A stretch of 64,000 nt of DNA. Origin: Streptomyces albiflavescens. GTDB taxonomy: Bacteria > Actinomycetota > Actinomycetes > Streptomycetales > Streptomycetaceae. The position numbers and the translations under genes are program-made. The notes under the pieces were generated by a model. It was not told the origin of the DNA and did not search any database. It was given only the letters and a program-made list of their open reading frames with translations. Below are positions 44,727-54,408 of the stretch, piece by piece; the first letter of the stretch is position 1; the number at the start of each line of letters is the position of its first letter. The stretch covers positions 982,834-1,046,833 of the forward strand of contig NZ_BMMM01000001.1 of NCBI RefSeq assembly GCF_014645835.1. Direction: 5' to 3'.

Positions 44727-47374
44727 GCGGCGAAGCGCTGGTGCGGGCGGTACGAGCGGGGCAGACGGTGGAGGCAGCAGGTCACCTGGACGGGATGACC
44801 GATGCCGAACGCCGAACCTGTCTGCCCGCGTTGAAGGAACTCCGCAAGGAGCTGCGCACCGCGCAGTGGAGCGAGTCGTCCCGCAAGGCCTATCCCGCGC
44901 TGCACGCGGCGGGGGCCGCGTGTCACACGGGCGCCGCGGGCGCGGCGACCTGGATCGCGTCCGCCGACATGCGCTGGTCCCAGGCCTCCCCCGGCGTGTT
45001 CCTGCGTGTGCTGGGCGACCGCGAGCCCGCTTGGCTCGGCGACGTGGCGCACCGGCTCGCCGAGCGGCCGGTCACCTCTCGGATCTCGTATGCGCTGCTG
45101 TCAGGGCTCGTGCAGCTGTCCGGCTGTGAGGTGCCCATCACCGACGCCTATGTGGAGGGCTGGTTCGAACACATCGGCAGTACCTGGCATCGCGGGGGCA
45201 CCGTGGTGGAGCGTCTTCGCCAGGAGCCGCACTTGGCGCGGATGATCGCCGCGCTCTTCGACTCCCTGGACGTGACCAGCCGGGTCGCCTGGCTCTTCGG
45301 CGACGGGCCGGGCAGCTGGTACAACGCGCTCGCGGAGCTGGCCGGGGAAGGCACCCTCGACCGCGAGGTGCTGGTCGACGCCTGCGTGGCCCGGCTGCTG
45401 CGCGGCGGTGCCCCCGCCGATCAGCGGGTGTTCCTGAAGCTGTTGACGTGCCTCGACCTGTCCCGGGACGAGGAGCGGGAGCGCTCCGCCGACTGGATCG
45501 CGCTCGCTTCCCAGGCGACGTCGACGGTGGCGTGGCACGCCCAATCGGTCCTCGCCTCCCTGGCGCTGGCCGACGAGTTGACGCCCCGACAGCTCGCCGA
45601 GATGTCGTCCGGCGTGCTGTTCCGTACCGAGAAGAAACTCGTACGGGCGCAGCTCGTCCTGTTGGGCCGGACGCTCAGGCGCGATCCGTCCACAGCGGGC
45701 GAACTGCTGCCGGCGGTGGCGCAGGCCTTCGGACACGAGGACACGGAGGTGCAGGAGCGTGCTCTGAAGCTCGTGGAGCGGCACGTGGCCGGGCCGGACG
45801 TCCCTGAGGGCGTCCGTGAGCAACTCGTCAAGAAAGCTGCCGAGTTGAGCCCTGGAGTGCGGATCCACGCGGAGAGGCTGCTCGGCGCCGAAGCACTGAG
45901 CGCCGCACCGGTGATCCACGTAGAGGTACTGCCGCCCGTGCCGGAGCGGGCTCGGCTCGCTCCCGCCCCGGCTTCGGCGGCCGAACTGGCCGAGGAAGTG
46001 GGCGCCCTGCTGGCGTCGGGCGGCGACGTGGCCGCATTCGAACGCACCTTGGACGGCCTGGTCCGGCAGGCGTACGACGATCGCGACGGCCTGGTGGAAG
46101 CCCTGCGCCCAGTGGTCGCCCGACGCTGGTGGATCGACGCCGATCCGCATTACCCCAACGTGGACACGTACTTCCGCGAGGCGCCGTACGGCTTGGAGGT
46201 CGTCCTCGCCACCCTGCTCGGTCATGTGCGTACCGACACACTTCACGCGGCGGTCCAGCAGGGGACGACGAGAGGCGGCTGCCGGCACGCCGCTCTGTCG
46301 CGCGCCTTCGACGCACGCCTGTGGGAGGTGGCCCACCGGATCCTTGTCGAACCGCTGCCCTTCCTGCTGGCCACGCCCACCTGGGGCACGGGGCTGTTGG
46401 AGCCGGAGGAGCTGGTGGCCCGCCTCTCCGCGTACCGACGGCTCGATACCCGGCCGGGGACGGCGGACTTCGCCCAGTCACTTCTGAGGGTGCGGCGGGA
46501 CGACCGTGCGACGGCGGAGGCGGCCGCGGGGCGGGCCCGCGCCCTCGGCACCCCTGAGGGGTACCGGCTGGCCCAGTGGCTCACTGCCGAGGGGCCGGAC
46601 CTTCCCCTCAGCCGACGGCGGACGTCGGGCGTCCGCATCCTGCTGGAACTGGGCGAACTCGAGGAGTTGCAGGGACAGTTTCCGTCGGAGTTCCGCGGGT
46701 TGGGACGTCCGCTGTCCGTCTTCAAGGATCGTTGGTACTGCCCGCACTGGGACCAGTCGGATCGGCAGCACTGGTCGGCCGTCGCGCCCGGGCGGCGGGA
46801 GTTGGTAGCGGCACGCGTGCTGGACGACCTGTCCTCGGTGGCCGTGGACGACAGCCGTCGAGGAGCCGCCATCCTGCCGCTCCTCGCCGAAGCCGACGGT
46901 GAAGCGGGCGAGGCCCTTCATCTGTGCCTGGCATACGGGCTCGGGGCACGGCACACGGAGGACCGGCTCTCCGCCGTGGACGCGTTGCTGGTGCTGGCCG
47001 CACGGGGACAGCTCGACGCGGGGCGGCTCGGCGGCGACCTCGGGCAGTTGGTGCGCCGGGGGGCCGTCAAGCCGCTGCGGCTGGCCGAGTCCATACGGAC
47101 GGCGGCGGCCACGGGAGCGTACGCCACCGTCTGGTCGGTGCTCCGCGAGACGCTGCCGATCCTGTTGGCCGATCTCTCGACGGACGCGACGATCGGTACG
47201 CCCGCGCGCGGGCTCGGGGATCTGCTTGCCGTCGCCGCCGACTGCGCCGAGCGGACCGGGGCGCGCGGTGACGTCGCGCATCTGGCGCAGGCGGCCGGGA
47301 GGCGCGGCTCGTCCAAGTTGGTGACTCAGGCCCGTCGGCTGAGGACGGCACTGTCCCAGGGGGTCGCCGCCTGA
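44723..47374 (+). CDS. Large helical-repeat protein (DUF6493-like)
   Basis: An 883-aa soluble protein whose ATG overlaps the TGA of the SWIM gene (ATGA), a translational coupling. It begins 'VRAVRAGQTVEAAGHLDGMT', 'DAERRTCLPALKELRKELRT' and is rich in Leu/Ala helices with HEAT-like character, e.g. 'AVAQAFGHEDTEVQERALKL'. A central Pro-rich linker near residue 400 separates two halves. I assign DUF6493 from the N-terminal pattern. No catalytic motif is evident; it probably acts as a scaffold for the SWIM protein. Confidence 0.7.
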   Translation: MSGEALVRAVRAGQTVEAAGHLDGMTDAERRTCLPALKELRKELRTAQWSESSRKAYPALHAAGAACHTGAAGAATWIASADMRWSQASPGVFLRVLGDREPAWLGDVAHRLAERPVTSRISYALLSGLVQLSGCEVPITDAYVEGWFEHIGSTWHRGGTVVERLRQEPHLARMIAALFDSLDVTSRVAWLFGDGPGSWYNALAELAGEGTLDREVLVDACVARLLRGGAPADQRVFLKLLTCLDLSRDEERERSADWIALASQATSTVAWHAQSVLASLALADELTPRQLAEMSSGVLFRTEKKLVRAQLVLLGRTLRRDPSTAGELLPAVAQAFGHEDTEVQERALKLVERHVAGPDVPEGVREQLVKKAAELSPGVRIHAERLLGAEALSAAPVIHVEVLPPVPERARLAPAPASAAELAEEVGALLASGGDVAAFERTLDGLVRQAYDDRDGLVEALRPVVARRWWIDADPHYPNVDTYFREAPYGLEVVLATLLGHVRTDTLHAAVQQGTTRGGCRHAALSRAFDARLWEVAHRILVEPLPFLLATPTWGTGLLEPEELVARLSAYRRLDTRPGTADFAQSLLRVRRDDRATAEAAAGRARALGTPEGYRLAQWLTAEGPDLPLSRRRTSGVRILLELGELEELQGQFPSEFRGLGRPLSVFKDRWYCPHWDQSDRQHWSAVAPGRRELVAARVLDDLSSVAVDDSRRGAAILPLLAEADGEAGEALHLCLAYGLGARHTEDRLSAVDALLVLAARGQLDAGRLGGDLGQLVRRGAVKPLRLAESIRTAAATGAYATVWSVLRETLPILLADLSTDATIGTPARGLGDLLAVAADCAERTGARGDVAHLAQAAGRRGSSKLVTQARRLRTALSQGVAA

Positions 47375-47509
47375 CCAGGGTCGTAAGCCCAGCCGTCCAA
47401 CCCGAGCAAAAGACCCGTAAAAAGAACTGCAAAAGGGGCAGAACTACACTTAACCGATCAGTCACAAACCGTTCGTGATCACGCAACACCCTTCCTTCAC
47501 AGTAGTTGC

Positions 47510-48970
47510 ATGACTCCAGACATGTCAGATGTGACCCGTGCGAGGCACGGTCGACCTGTCCACCACTGGCGGCGGGACGTCGTCGAACTCGCCGCGCTGT
47601 TCACGGCCGTCGCGGTCGCGGACGCCGTTGCCAACCTGATCGGTCACGGACCGGACGGACCCGCCCTGCTGCTGATCTCGGCGATGATCCTCGTCGCCAC
47701 GGCCGGGTTCCACACCTGGTGGGCACGACGCCACGGTCACGCGCCGCCGACGGACGATACCGGCGCCCGGCCGATCGCCGACGTGCGACGGGCCGGGCCG
47801 TCCGAGCAGCGCGAGCGGGCCGGGGAATCCGGCGCGACACCGGAGGCCGTCGCCGGGGCGACCGTGCTGTGGCGGATGCGGACGACGGTGAAGGACGCGC
47901 CGGGTTCGCTGGCCGCGCTGTGCACGGCGCTGGCGCAGCGACAGGTCGACATCCTGAGCCTGCAGACGCACCCGCTCGCGGAGGGCACGGTGGACGAGTT
48001 CCTGCTGCGCGCTCCCTCGGAGCCGACGGCGTCCGAGATCACCCGTGCGGTGTCGCAGGCAGGTGGCACCGGCATCTGGATCGAGCGGGCAGACACCCAC
48101 GACCTGGTGGACGCGCCGACGCGGGTGCTCGGCCTGGCCACCCGTACCGCCCTGGACGCCGCGGAACTTCCCCTCGCGTTGCGGCAGTTGCTCGGCCGCT
48201 GCACCATCCGCTCGCTGCCCGCCAAGTCCCCGGTTTCCGGGCGTGCGGAGGAGGCGGCTCCCGTGGAGGGGGCGCTCGAGGACACCGTGATGCGGCTGCG
48301 GGCGCCGGAGGGTGGGGTGATCACGGTGGAGCGGCCGTATTTGCCGTTCACGCCGACCGAGTTCGCGCGGGCGCGGGCGTTGGTGGAGCTGGACGCGCGG
48401 CTCGGTCCGCGGATCCCGCACGGCCAGGACATGTTGACGCTGCCTCAGGGAAACGCCATCACCGTGCGACGCGCCGACGTCTCCGACGTCGAGGCCGCCA
48501 AGGCGATGCACGAGCGCTGCTCGTCCCGCACGCTGGGCATGCGCTACCACGGCCCGGTCGGCGACGTGGACCGCTACCTCAACCATCTGCTCAGCCCCCG
48601 CTTCGGACGCACCCTCGCCGTGCAGACGGCATCCGGGCGGATCGTCGGGCTCGGCCATCTTCTGTGGGACGGCGACGAGACGGAGATCGCGCTCCTCGTC
48701 GAGGACGACTGGCAGCGACGCGGTATCGGCGGCGAACTGCTCGGCCGCCTCGTGACGATGGCCGTCGAGGCCGGCTGCGAGAGCGTGTACGCCGTCACGC
48801 AGGCCTCCAACACCGGCATGGTCGCCGCCATGCGCGGCCTCGGCCTCCCCCTCGACTACCAGATCGAGGAGGGCACCCTGGTCATCACCGCCCGCCTGGA
48901 AGCCACTCCGGTGGCTTCGCGACTGCCGTACGACGAGGGGCAGCGGGGAGAGCACGCGGTGCGGGACTAG
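47510..48970 (+). CDS. Membrane-associated ACT-GNAT acetyltransferase
   Basis: A 486-aa protein (ATG 47510; ATG 47522 alternative). Two hydrophobic segments lie at residues 25-67 (VVELAALFTAVAVADAVANL, ALLLISAMILVATAGFH). An ACT-like domain follows with 'VKDAPGSLAALCTALAQRQV' and 'DILSLQTHPL'. The C-terminal GNAT domain has 'ITVRRADVSDVEAAKAMHER' and the acetyl-CoA loop 'VEDDWQRRGIGGELLGRLVT'. Related ACT-GNAT proteins acetylate Lys under amino acid control. The AT-richer 135-bp upstream region probably holds its promoter. Confidence 0.85.
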   Translation: MTPDMSDVTRARHGRPVHHWRRDVVELAALFTAVAVADAVANLIGHGPDGPALLLISAMILVATAGFHTWWARRHGHAPPTDDTGARPIADVRRAGPSEQRERAGESGATPEAVAGATVLWRMRTTVKDAPGSLAALCTALAQRQVDILSLQTHPLAEGTVDEFLLRAPSEPTASEITRAVSQAGGTGIWIERADTHDLVDAPTRVLGLATRTALDAAELPLALRQLLGRCTIRSLPAKSPVSGRAEEAAPVEGALEDTVMRLRAPEGGVITVERPYLPFTPTEFARARALVELDARLGPRIPHGQDMLTLPQGNAITVRRADVSDVEAAKAMHERCSSRTLGMRYHGPVGDVDRYLNHLLSPRFGRTLAVQTASGRIVGLGHLLWDGDETEIALLVEDDWQRRGIGGELLGRLVTMAVEAGCESVYAVTQASNTGMVAAMRGLGLPLDYQIEEGTLVITARLEATPVASRLPYDEGQRGEHAVRD

Positions 48971-49000
48971 GCCGTTTCTCTTGCGCGGGTGGGGGACGGT

Positions 49001-49042
49001 GCCGCCCGCGGCATGGGCGGCCACAAGCCCCAGGCCCTGGGG
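49001..49042. terminator. Hairpins between convergent genes
   Basis: GCCGCCC/GGGCGGC (49001-49007, 49015-49021) and the palindrome CCCCAGG-C-CCTGGGG (49028-49042) follow the ACT-GNAT stop. The remaining gap to 49267 shows no gene. Confidence 0.5.
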
Positions 49043-49267
49043 CGGCCCCGGACCTGTGGCGCGCCTCCGGGGGACCGGCGCGGCGGTGACTTCGGGTGGC
49101 TGAGGCGGCGACGTTCGTCACGGAGGCCGCCGTGGCCTGGCGACGCGTCCCGGACCGCCCGCCGCACGGACGCACGACCCACGCGGGCACCGCCATGCCC
49201 ATGCCCGCCCGTCCCGCCCCGGCCACAGCTCAGCCCCGGAGTCCCCTGCTTCCCTCCCCGAACTCCA

Positions 49268-50470
49268 TCAAGCCCCCAACGCCACCTCCAGGTCCTCCCA
49301 AAGGTCCTCCACATCCTCCAGCCCCACCGACAGCCGGAGCAGGTGGTCACTGACGCCCGCGTCGTGGCGGTCCTGGGAGGGGACGATGCGGTGGCTGATG
49401 GAGGCGGGGTGCTGGATGAGGGTGTCCACGCTGCCGAGGCTGACGGCGGGGGTGATCAAGCGGACTCCGGCGATGACGTCGTGCGGGTCGCCGTGGACCT
49501 CGAAGGCGATCATGGCACCGCCGATACGCGGATAGTGGACGCGGGCGACGCGGGGGTCGGCGGCGAGCCGCCGGGCGAGTTCGGCGGCGTTCGAGGAGGC
49601 GGCCCGGACCCGTACGGGCAGGGTCGACAGGCCGCGCAGCAGCAGATAGCCGGCCAGCGGGTGCAGGACACCCCCCGTCGCGAAGCGGACTTGGCGCAGT
49701 CGACGGGCGAACTCCTCGTCGCAGGCCACCACTCCGGCCATCACGTCGCCGTGTCCGCCCAGGTATTTGGTCGCGCTGTGCAGGATGAGGCGGGCGCCGA
49801 TGTCGGCGGGGCGTTGCAGGACGGGCGTGGCGAAGGTGTTGTCGGCGAGGAGCGGGACGGAACCGCAGGCGTGGGCGATGGCGCGCAGGTCGAGTTCGGC
49901 GAGCGTGGGGTTGGCCGGGGACTCGACCATCACCAGGCCGGTGTCGGGGCGGAGGGCGTCTGCGATGCCCGCCGGGTCGACCCAGGTCACCTCGGTGCCC
50001 AGCAGCCCGGCCGTGAGCAGATGGTCGCTGCAGCCGTACAGGGGGCGCACGGCGACGACATGGCGCAGGCCCATCGCGTTCCGTACGAGCAGTACGGCGC
50101 TCAGCGCGGCCATGCCGCTCGCGAAGGCCACCGCGCTCTCGGTGCCTTCGAGGCGCGCGAGCGCGGTCTCGAAGCGAGCGACGGTCGGGTTGCCGAGCCG
50201 GGCGTAGACGGGCGGCCCCTCCGGTTCGGCGCCGTCGGCTGCGAACGCGTCGATCCGGGCGGCCTCACCGCGGCTGTCGTACGAGGGGTATGTGGTGGAC
50301 AGGTCGATCGGTGCCGCGTGCAGCCCCTGCGCGGCAAGATCCTCCCGACCGGCGTGTACGGCCTCGGTGGCGAGCGCCCGGGCCGAGGGCGCGACACGGA
50401 CCTGGCCGGTTCCGCTCAGGTCGGACTGGGCGTCGTATGCGTCGTATGTGTCATACACCACGGATTCCAT
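49268..50470 (-). CDS. Cys/Met metabolism PLP-dependent enzyme (transsulfuration family)
   Basis: A 400-aa enzyme from ATG 50470. It has '[20 protein letters not shown]', '[11 protein letters not shown]', '[20 protein letters not shown]', '[20 protein letters not shown]', the PLP-binding Lys in '[20 protein letters not shown]', and '[19 protein letters not shown]' near the end. It belongs with cystathionine gamma-synthase/lyase and methionine gamma-lyase; which reaction cannot be told. The divergent Lrp gene at 50531 is the likely regulator. Confidence 0.9.
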   Translation of the reverse strand: MESVVYDTYDAYDAQSDLSGTGQVRVAPSARALATEAVHAGREDLAAQGLHAAPIDLSTTYPSYDSRGEAARIDAFAADGAEPEGPPVYARLGNPTVARFETALARLEGTESAVAFASGMAALSAVLLVRNAMGLRHVVAVRPLYGCSDHLLTAGLLGTEVTWVDPAGIADALRPDTGLVMVESPANPTLAELDLRAIAHACGSVPLLADNTFATPVLQRPADIGARLILHSATKYLGGHGDVMAGVVACDEEFARRLRQVRFATGGVLHPLAGYLLLRGLSTLPVRVRAASSNAAELARRLAADPRVARVHYPRIGGAMIAFEVHGDPHDVIAGVRLITPAVSLGSVDTLIQHPASISHRIVPSQDRHDAGVSDHLLRLSVGLEDVEDLWEDLEVALGA

Positions 50471-50480
50471 GCCCGGAAGT

Positions 50481-50501
50481 CTGAACACCGGCCGGGGTCA
50501 G
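50481..50501. promoter_or_regulatory. Palindromic Lrp-type site
   Basis: CTGAACACCGGCCGGGGTCAG is an imperfect 21-bp palindrome (CTGA..TCAG around CCGGCCGG) in the 60-bp gap between the divergent starts. Confidence 0.5.
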
Positions 50502-50530
50502 CGTGCCGTATCCCGTGTTACGTTCGCGCC

Positions 50531-51058
50531 ATGGCCGATTCTGTCGTACTCGATCCGGTGGATCTCCATCTGCTGCGGCTGTTGCAGAACGACGCCCGGA
50601 CGACGTACCGCGATCTCGCGGCCCAGGTCGGTGTCGCGCCCTCGACCTGCCTGGACCGGGTGACGAGGCTGCGCCGGGCAGGAGTGATTCTCGGCCATCA
50701 GCTGCGGCTGGACCCGGCGAAGCTGGGGCGGGGTCTGGAGGCCTTGCTGTCCGTGCAGGTCAGGCCGCATCGACGGGAGCTGGTGGGGCCTTTCGTGGAC
50801 CGGATAAGGGCGCTGCCGGAGTCCCGTACCGTCTTCCATCTCACCGGACCCGACGACTACCTCGTGCATGTCGCCGTCGCGGACATGGCGGACTTGCAGC
50901 GACTCGTGCTCGACGAGTTCACCTCGCAACGCGAAGTGGCGAGGGTCGAGACGCGGTTGATCTTCCAGCAGTGGGACTGCGGCCCGTTGCTGCCGCCCCA
51001 GCGGGATCCCCGTCCGGCCAGGCCGCCCGCGGACGAGTCCACGGCGAAATCAGGTTGA
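50531..51058 (+). CDS. Lrp/AsnC-family regulator
   Basis: A 175-aa protein. The HTH is 'LDPVDLHLLRLLQNDARTTY', 'RDLAAQVGVAPSTCLDRVTR' and 'LRRAGVILGHQLRLDP'. The RAM ligand domain has 'ALLSVQVRPHRRELVGPFVD' and 'FHLTGPDDYLVHVAVADMAD'. It is divergent from the transsulfuration enzyme, whose amino acid substrate or product may be the effector. Confidence 0.92.
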   Translation: MADSVVLDPVDLHLLRLLQNDARTTYRDLAAQVGVAPSTCLDRVTRLRRAGVILGHQLRLDPAKLGRGLEALLSVQVRPHRRELVGPFVDRIRALPESRTVFHLTGPDDYLVHVAVADMADLQRLVLDEFTSQREVARVETRLIFQQWDCGPLLPPQRDPRPARPPADESTAKSG

Positions 51059-51098
51059 TACGGGCGCGAGGCCCTGCTTATCGGGCTGACGCCGACCG

Positions 51099-51116
51099 CA
51101 TCCTCGTATGAGGATG
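51099..51116 (+). promoter_or_regulatory. Hairpin that covers the ribosome site of the DUF885 gene
   Basis: Arms CATCCTC (51099-51105) and GAGGATG (51110-51116) with a GTAT loop, 5 bases before ATG 51122. The right arm is the ribosome-binding sequence GAGGA, so folding would hide it. Confidence 0.5.
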
Positions 51117-51121
51117 TCCGC

Positions 51122-52813
51122 ATGTCAGAGACGAAGAGCCCGCTGCCCCGAGAGGTCGCCGACGCCTATGTCGACGATCTCATCGCCCTCGACCCGGTTC
51201 TCGGTACGTACCTCGGTGCGAAGGAGAGTTACCACAAGCTCCCCGACACCTCGCCCGCCGGCCAGGAGGCCGTCGCCGAGCTGGCGCGGGCGACCCTCGC
51301 GCGGCTGGACGAGGCGGAGCGGCAGCCCGGTGCCGACCGTGACATAGAGCGCCGCTGCGCCCGGCTGCTGCGCGAGCGCCTCACCGCCGAACTCGCCGTC
51401 CACGAGGCGGGCGAGGGCCTGCGGTCGGTCGGCAACCTGCACACGGCGGCGCACGGGGTGCGGCAGGTCTTCACCCTCACGCCGACGGAGACTGACGAGG
51501 ACTGGGCCGCGATCGCCGAGCGGCTGCGCGCGGTACCGGCCGCGTTGGAGGGGTACCGCGCGTCCCTCGCCCTGGGCCTGGACCGCAAGCTGTACGCGGG
51601 CCCCCGCCCGACCGCGACCTTCATCGACCAGCTCACCGAGTGGTCGGACAGCGACGGGCAGGGCGTCGGCTGGTTCGAGGACTTCGCCTCGGCGGGCCCC
51701 GAGGCGCTGCGCGACGAGCTGGACACGGCCGCCCGCGCCGCGACCGAGGCGCTGGTGGCCCTGCGGGACTGGATGCGCGACGTGTACGCGCCCACGATCG
51801 AGGGCGCGCCCAACACGGTGGGCCGCGAGCGGTACGCGCGTCTGGCGCGCTACTTCAACGGTACGGATCTGGACCTCGACGAGGCGTACGCGTACGGCTG
51901 GGCCGAGTACCACCGCCTGCTCGCCGAGATGAGGACCGAGGCCGAGAAGATCCTGCCGGGCGCCGAGACGCCGTGGGTGGCGCTCGCGCACCTCGACGAG
52001 CACGGCAAGCACATCGAGGGGGTCGACGAGGTCCAGGCCTGGCTTCAGTGTCTGATGGACGAGGCGATCGAGGCCCTGGACGGCACGCACTTCGAACTCG
52101 CCGAACCGGTACGGAAGGTGGAGTCCCGCATCGCGCCGCCCGGCGGTGCGGCGGCCCCGTACTACACCGCGCCGTCGGCTGACTTCTCGCGGCCCGGCCG
52201 TACGTGGCTTCCCACGATGGGGCAGACCCGCTTCCCCGTCTACGACCTCGTCTCGACCTGGTACCACGAGGGCGTGCCCGGGCATCACCTGCAGCTCGCG
52301 CAATGGGTGTACATCGTCGAGGACCTGTCCCGCTACCAGGCCACCGTCGGCCGGGTCAGCGCCAACTGCGAGGGCTGGGCGCTGTACGCGGAGCGCCTGA
52401 TGGACGAGCTGGGCTTCCTGACGGACGCCGAGCAGCGGCTCGGTTACCTCGACGCGCAGATGATGCGCGCCGCCCGGGTCATCGTCGACATCGGCATGCA
52501 CCTGGAGCTCGAGATTCCGGCCGATTCGCCCTTCCACCCGGGCGAGCGGTGGACTCCTGAGCTGGCGCAGGAGTTCTTCGGCGCGCACAGCAGCCGCCCG
52601 GCGGACTTTGTGGAGAGCGAGCTGACCCGCTACCTCACCATCCCCGGTCAGGCCATCGGCTACAAGCTCGGTGAGCGTGCCTGGCTGCTGGGCCGCGAGA
52701 ACGCGAAGAAGCGCCACGGCGACGCCTTCGACGCGAAGGCCTGGCACATGGCGGCCCTCTCCCAGGGCTCCCTGGGCCTGGACGACCTGGTGGACGAGCT
52801 GTCCCAGCTCTGA
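51122..52813 (+). CDS. DUF885 metallopeptidase-like protein
   Basis: A 563-aa soluble protein of the DUF885 family. The zinc motif is 'STWYHEGVPGHHLQLAQWVY' (HExxxxHH type), followed by 'CEGWALYAERLMDELGFLTD', which carries the third ligand Glu. Other family marks are 'YSAP'-like 'APYYTAPSADFSRPGRTWLP' and 'VIVDIGMHLELEIP'. Members are gluzincin-like and probably cytoplasmic peptidases of unknown substrate. It has a hairpin over its ribosome site. Confidence 0.88.
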   Translation: MSETKSPLPREVADAYVDDLIALDPVLGTYLGAKESYHKLPDTSPAGQEAVAELARATLARLDEAERQPGADRDIERRCARLLRERLTAELAVHEAGEGLRSVGNLHTAAHGVRQVFTLTPTETDEDWAAIAERLRAVPAALEGYRASLALGLDRKLYAGPRPTATFIDQLTEWSDSDGQGVGWFEDFASAGPEALRDELDTAARAATEALVALRDWMRDVYAPTIEGAPNTVGRERYARLARYFNGTDLDLDEAYAYGWAEYHRLLAEMRTEAEKILPGAETPWVALAHLDEHGKHIEGVDEVQAWLQCLMDEAIEALDGTHFELAEPVRKVESRIAPPGGAAAPYYTAPSADFSRPGRTWLPTMGQTRFPVYDLVSTWYHEGVPGHHLQLAQWVYIVEDLSRYQATVGRVSANCEGWALYAERLMDELGFLTDAEQRLGYLDAQMMRAARVIVDIGMHLELEIPADSPFHPGERWTPELAQEFFGAHSSRPADFVESELTRYLTIPGQAIGYKLGERAWLLGRENAKKRHGDAFDAKAWHMAALSQGSLGLDDLVDELSQL

Positions 52814-52906
52814 CGATCACTCGCGGCGGCCGGTCTCAAACCCCACGGCTCGAGCCAGGCCACCGCGAGTTCGTCCCCACACCGGGGAGCCCCGTGATCG
52901 CCGGCG

Positions 52907-53752
52907 TCAGCGACGAAACCCGCCCTCCGAGTCGATGACCTCCCCGGTGATCCACGCCGCCTCGTCCGTGGCGAGCCAGGCGATGAGACGCGCGGGATCG
53001 TCCGGCTGCCCCCAGCGTCCGGCGGGAAACATCGCCGCGACGGCCGAGTGGGCGTCCCCGGTCAGGTAACCGGTGTCCACAGGGCCGGGGTTGACGGTGT
53101 TCACGGTGATCGCGTGCTCGGCGAGGGCGGTCGCCAGCGACCGGGTGATCGACGCGAGGGCGCCCTTCTGCAATGCGTAGGCGATCTCGCCGGGCATGCC
53201 GCCGGCGATGTCCTGGCCGGAGGTCATCATGACGACGCGGCCGCCTGGCCCGCCCGAGGGCCGGGCCGCCCGCAGTCGGACATAGGCCTGGACGAGGAGG
53301 AGCACCGAGCGGGTGTCGACCGCCCAGTGGGCGTCGAGCATCGCGGCGTCGATGGTGTCGAGGGTGCCGTCCGACCCGCTCAGCGCATGGTTGGCGACGA
53401 GGATGTCGACACCTCCGCCGAACGCGTCCGCGGCCGTCCGGATCAGCCGGGCCGGCGCCGCCGGGTCGGACAGGTCACCAGGCCCCTCGACGACCAGGGC
53501 CGCGGGGTCGCCGAGCGCCTCGCGCACCCCGGCGGCCACCTCCTCGGGGCGGTCGGCGCCCCAAGGCATCGCGGCATCGTGCGGCACGTGATGGTGCAGA
53601 TACACGCTCGCCCCGTAGGCGGCGAGCCGCCGGGCCACGGCGTAGCCGATCCCTCCGCGTCGGCCCGCCCCGGTGACAAGGGCGCTCCGGCCGCGCAGCG
53701 GGAGCACGTCTCGACGGAGTTCTTCGGCGGTGGGGTGCTGAAGGTGGGGCAT
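52907..53752 (-). CDS. Short-chain dehydrogenase/reductase
   Basis: A 281-aa classical SDR. The cofactor loop is 'SALVTGAGRRGGIGYAVARR', with 'ILVANHALSG' (NAG-like), the catalytic Ser in 'VVMMTSGQDIAG', and Tyr and Lys in 'EIAYALQKGALA' (YxxxK). The tail 'ITVNTVNPGPVDTGYLTGD' and 'ITGEVIDSEGGF' are typical of 3-oxoacyl-ACP reductase-like enzymes. Substrate unknown. It is convergent with the DUF885 gene; the Imm21 gene lies upstream on the same strand. Confidence 0.9.
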   Translation of the reverse strand: MPHLQHPTAEELRRDVLPLRGRSALVTGAGRRGGIGYAVARRLAAYGASVYLHHHVPHDAAMPWGADRPEEVAAGVREALGDPAALVVEGPGDLSDPAAPARLIRTAADAFGGGVDILVANHALSGSDGTLDTIDAAMLDAHWAVDTRSVLLLVQAYVRLRAARPSGGPGGRVVMMTSGQDIAGGMPGEIAYALQKGALASITRSLATALAEHAITVNTVNPGPVDTGYLTGDAHSAVAAMFPAGRWGQPDDPARLIAWLATDEAAWITGEVIDSEGGFRR

Positions 53753-53816
53753 GACCGACCATGATGGGCGGTGTGCGGGTGCGGTGCACGCGAATTCCCG
53801 CGCACCAGGGGCTTCC

Positions 53817-54332
53817 TCAGGACGTCAGCCGACGCAGTTGTACGAGCCCTACCCACGTCTCGGGTCCCGGCTCCACGTACGCCGCGCGCACCGCATACCG
53901 CCCCGGCGCCAGCGCGACCCTCAGGTGGTCCGTGCGCGCCGAAGCGGTTCCGGGCCAGGCAGCGTCGAAGAGGACCACGGGACCGGGCACGTTCCACTGC
54001 ACCTCCCGCTCCCACTCCGCGGCCGCCAGGGCCGCGGGGACTCCGGCGAGCAGTTCGTCCTCCGACTCGGCGGCGCACCACCGTACGAAGGTGCCGTGCT
54101 CGGGCAGGTAGGAGGTCGAGGCGGGCTCGTCCCCGAGGACCAGGGCCCTGGTGTCGCCGACGGGCACGAGACCGATGAATCCCTCGACGTCACAGGCCCG
54201 GTCGTAGTCGGAGGACATGTCGTCGCCGTCGGCCCCCGACCAGAACGGCAGCACGACTTCCGGGATCGCTATGAGCGGTCCACCACCCGACTCCACCCAC
54301 TCGACGGCACCTGGGTCCGCGTATCTGGCCAT
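53817..54332 (-). CDS. Imm21-family immunity-like protein
   Basis: A 171-aa protein with 'VEWVESGGGPLIAIPEVVLP', 'FWSGADGDDMSSDYDRACDV', 'EGFIGLVPVGDTRALVLGDE' and 'YAVRAAYVEPGPETWVGLVQ', the pattern of Imm21 proteins. In polymorphic toxin systems these protect against a paired toxin. No toxin gene is visible nearby, so it may be an orphan or act in another role. It is divergent from the ATP-grasp gene at 54409 (76 bp between starts). Confidence 0.75.
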   Translation of the reverse strand: MARYADPGAVEWVESGGGPLIAIPEVVLPFWSGADGDDMSSDYDRACDVEGFIGLVPVGDTRALVLGDEPASTSYLPEHGTFVRWCAAESEDELLAGVPAALAAAEWEREVQWNVPGPVVLFDAAWPGTASARTDHLRVALAPGRYAVRAAYVEPGPETWVGLVQLRRLTS

Positions 54333-54408
54333 GCGCAGAAGTTACACGGTGGGGATTCGCGGGAAATTCGGTGTCCCCTCCCCTGTCCGATACGCGACCC
54401 TCGCCCCC

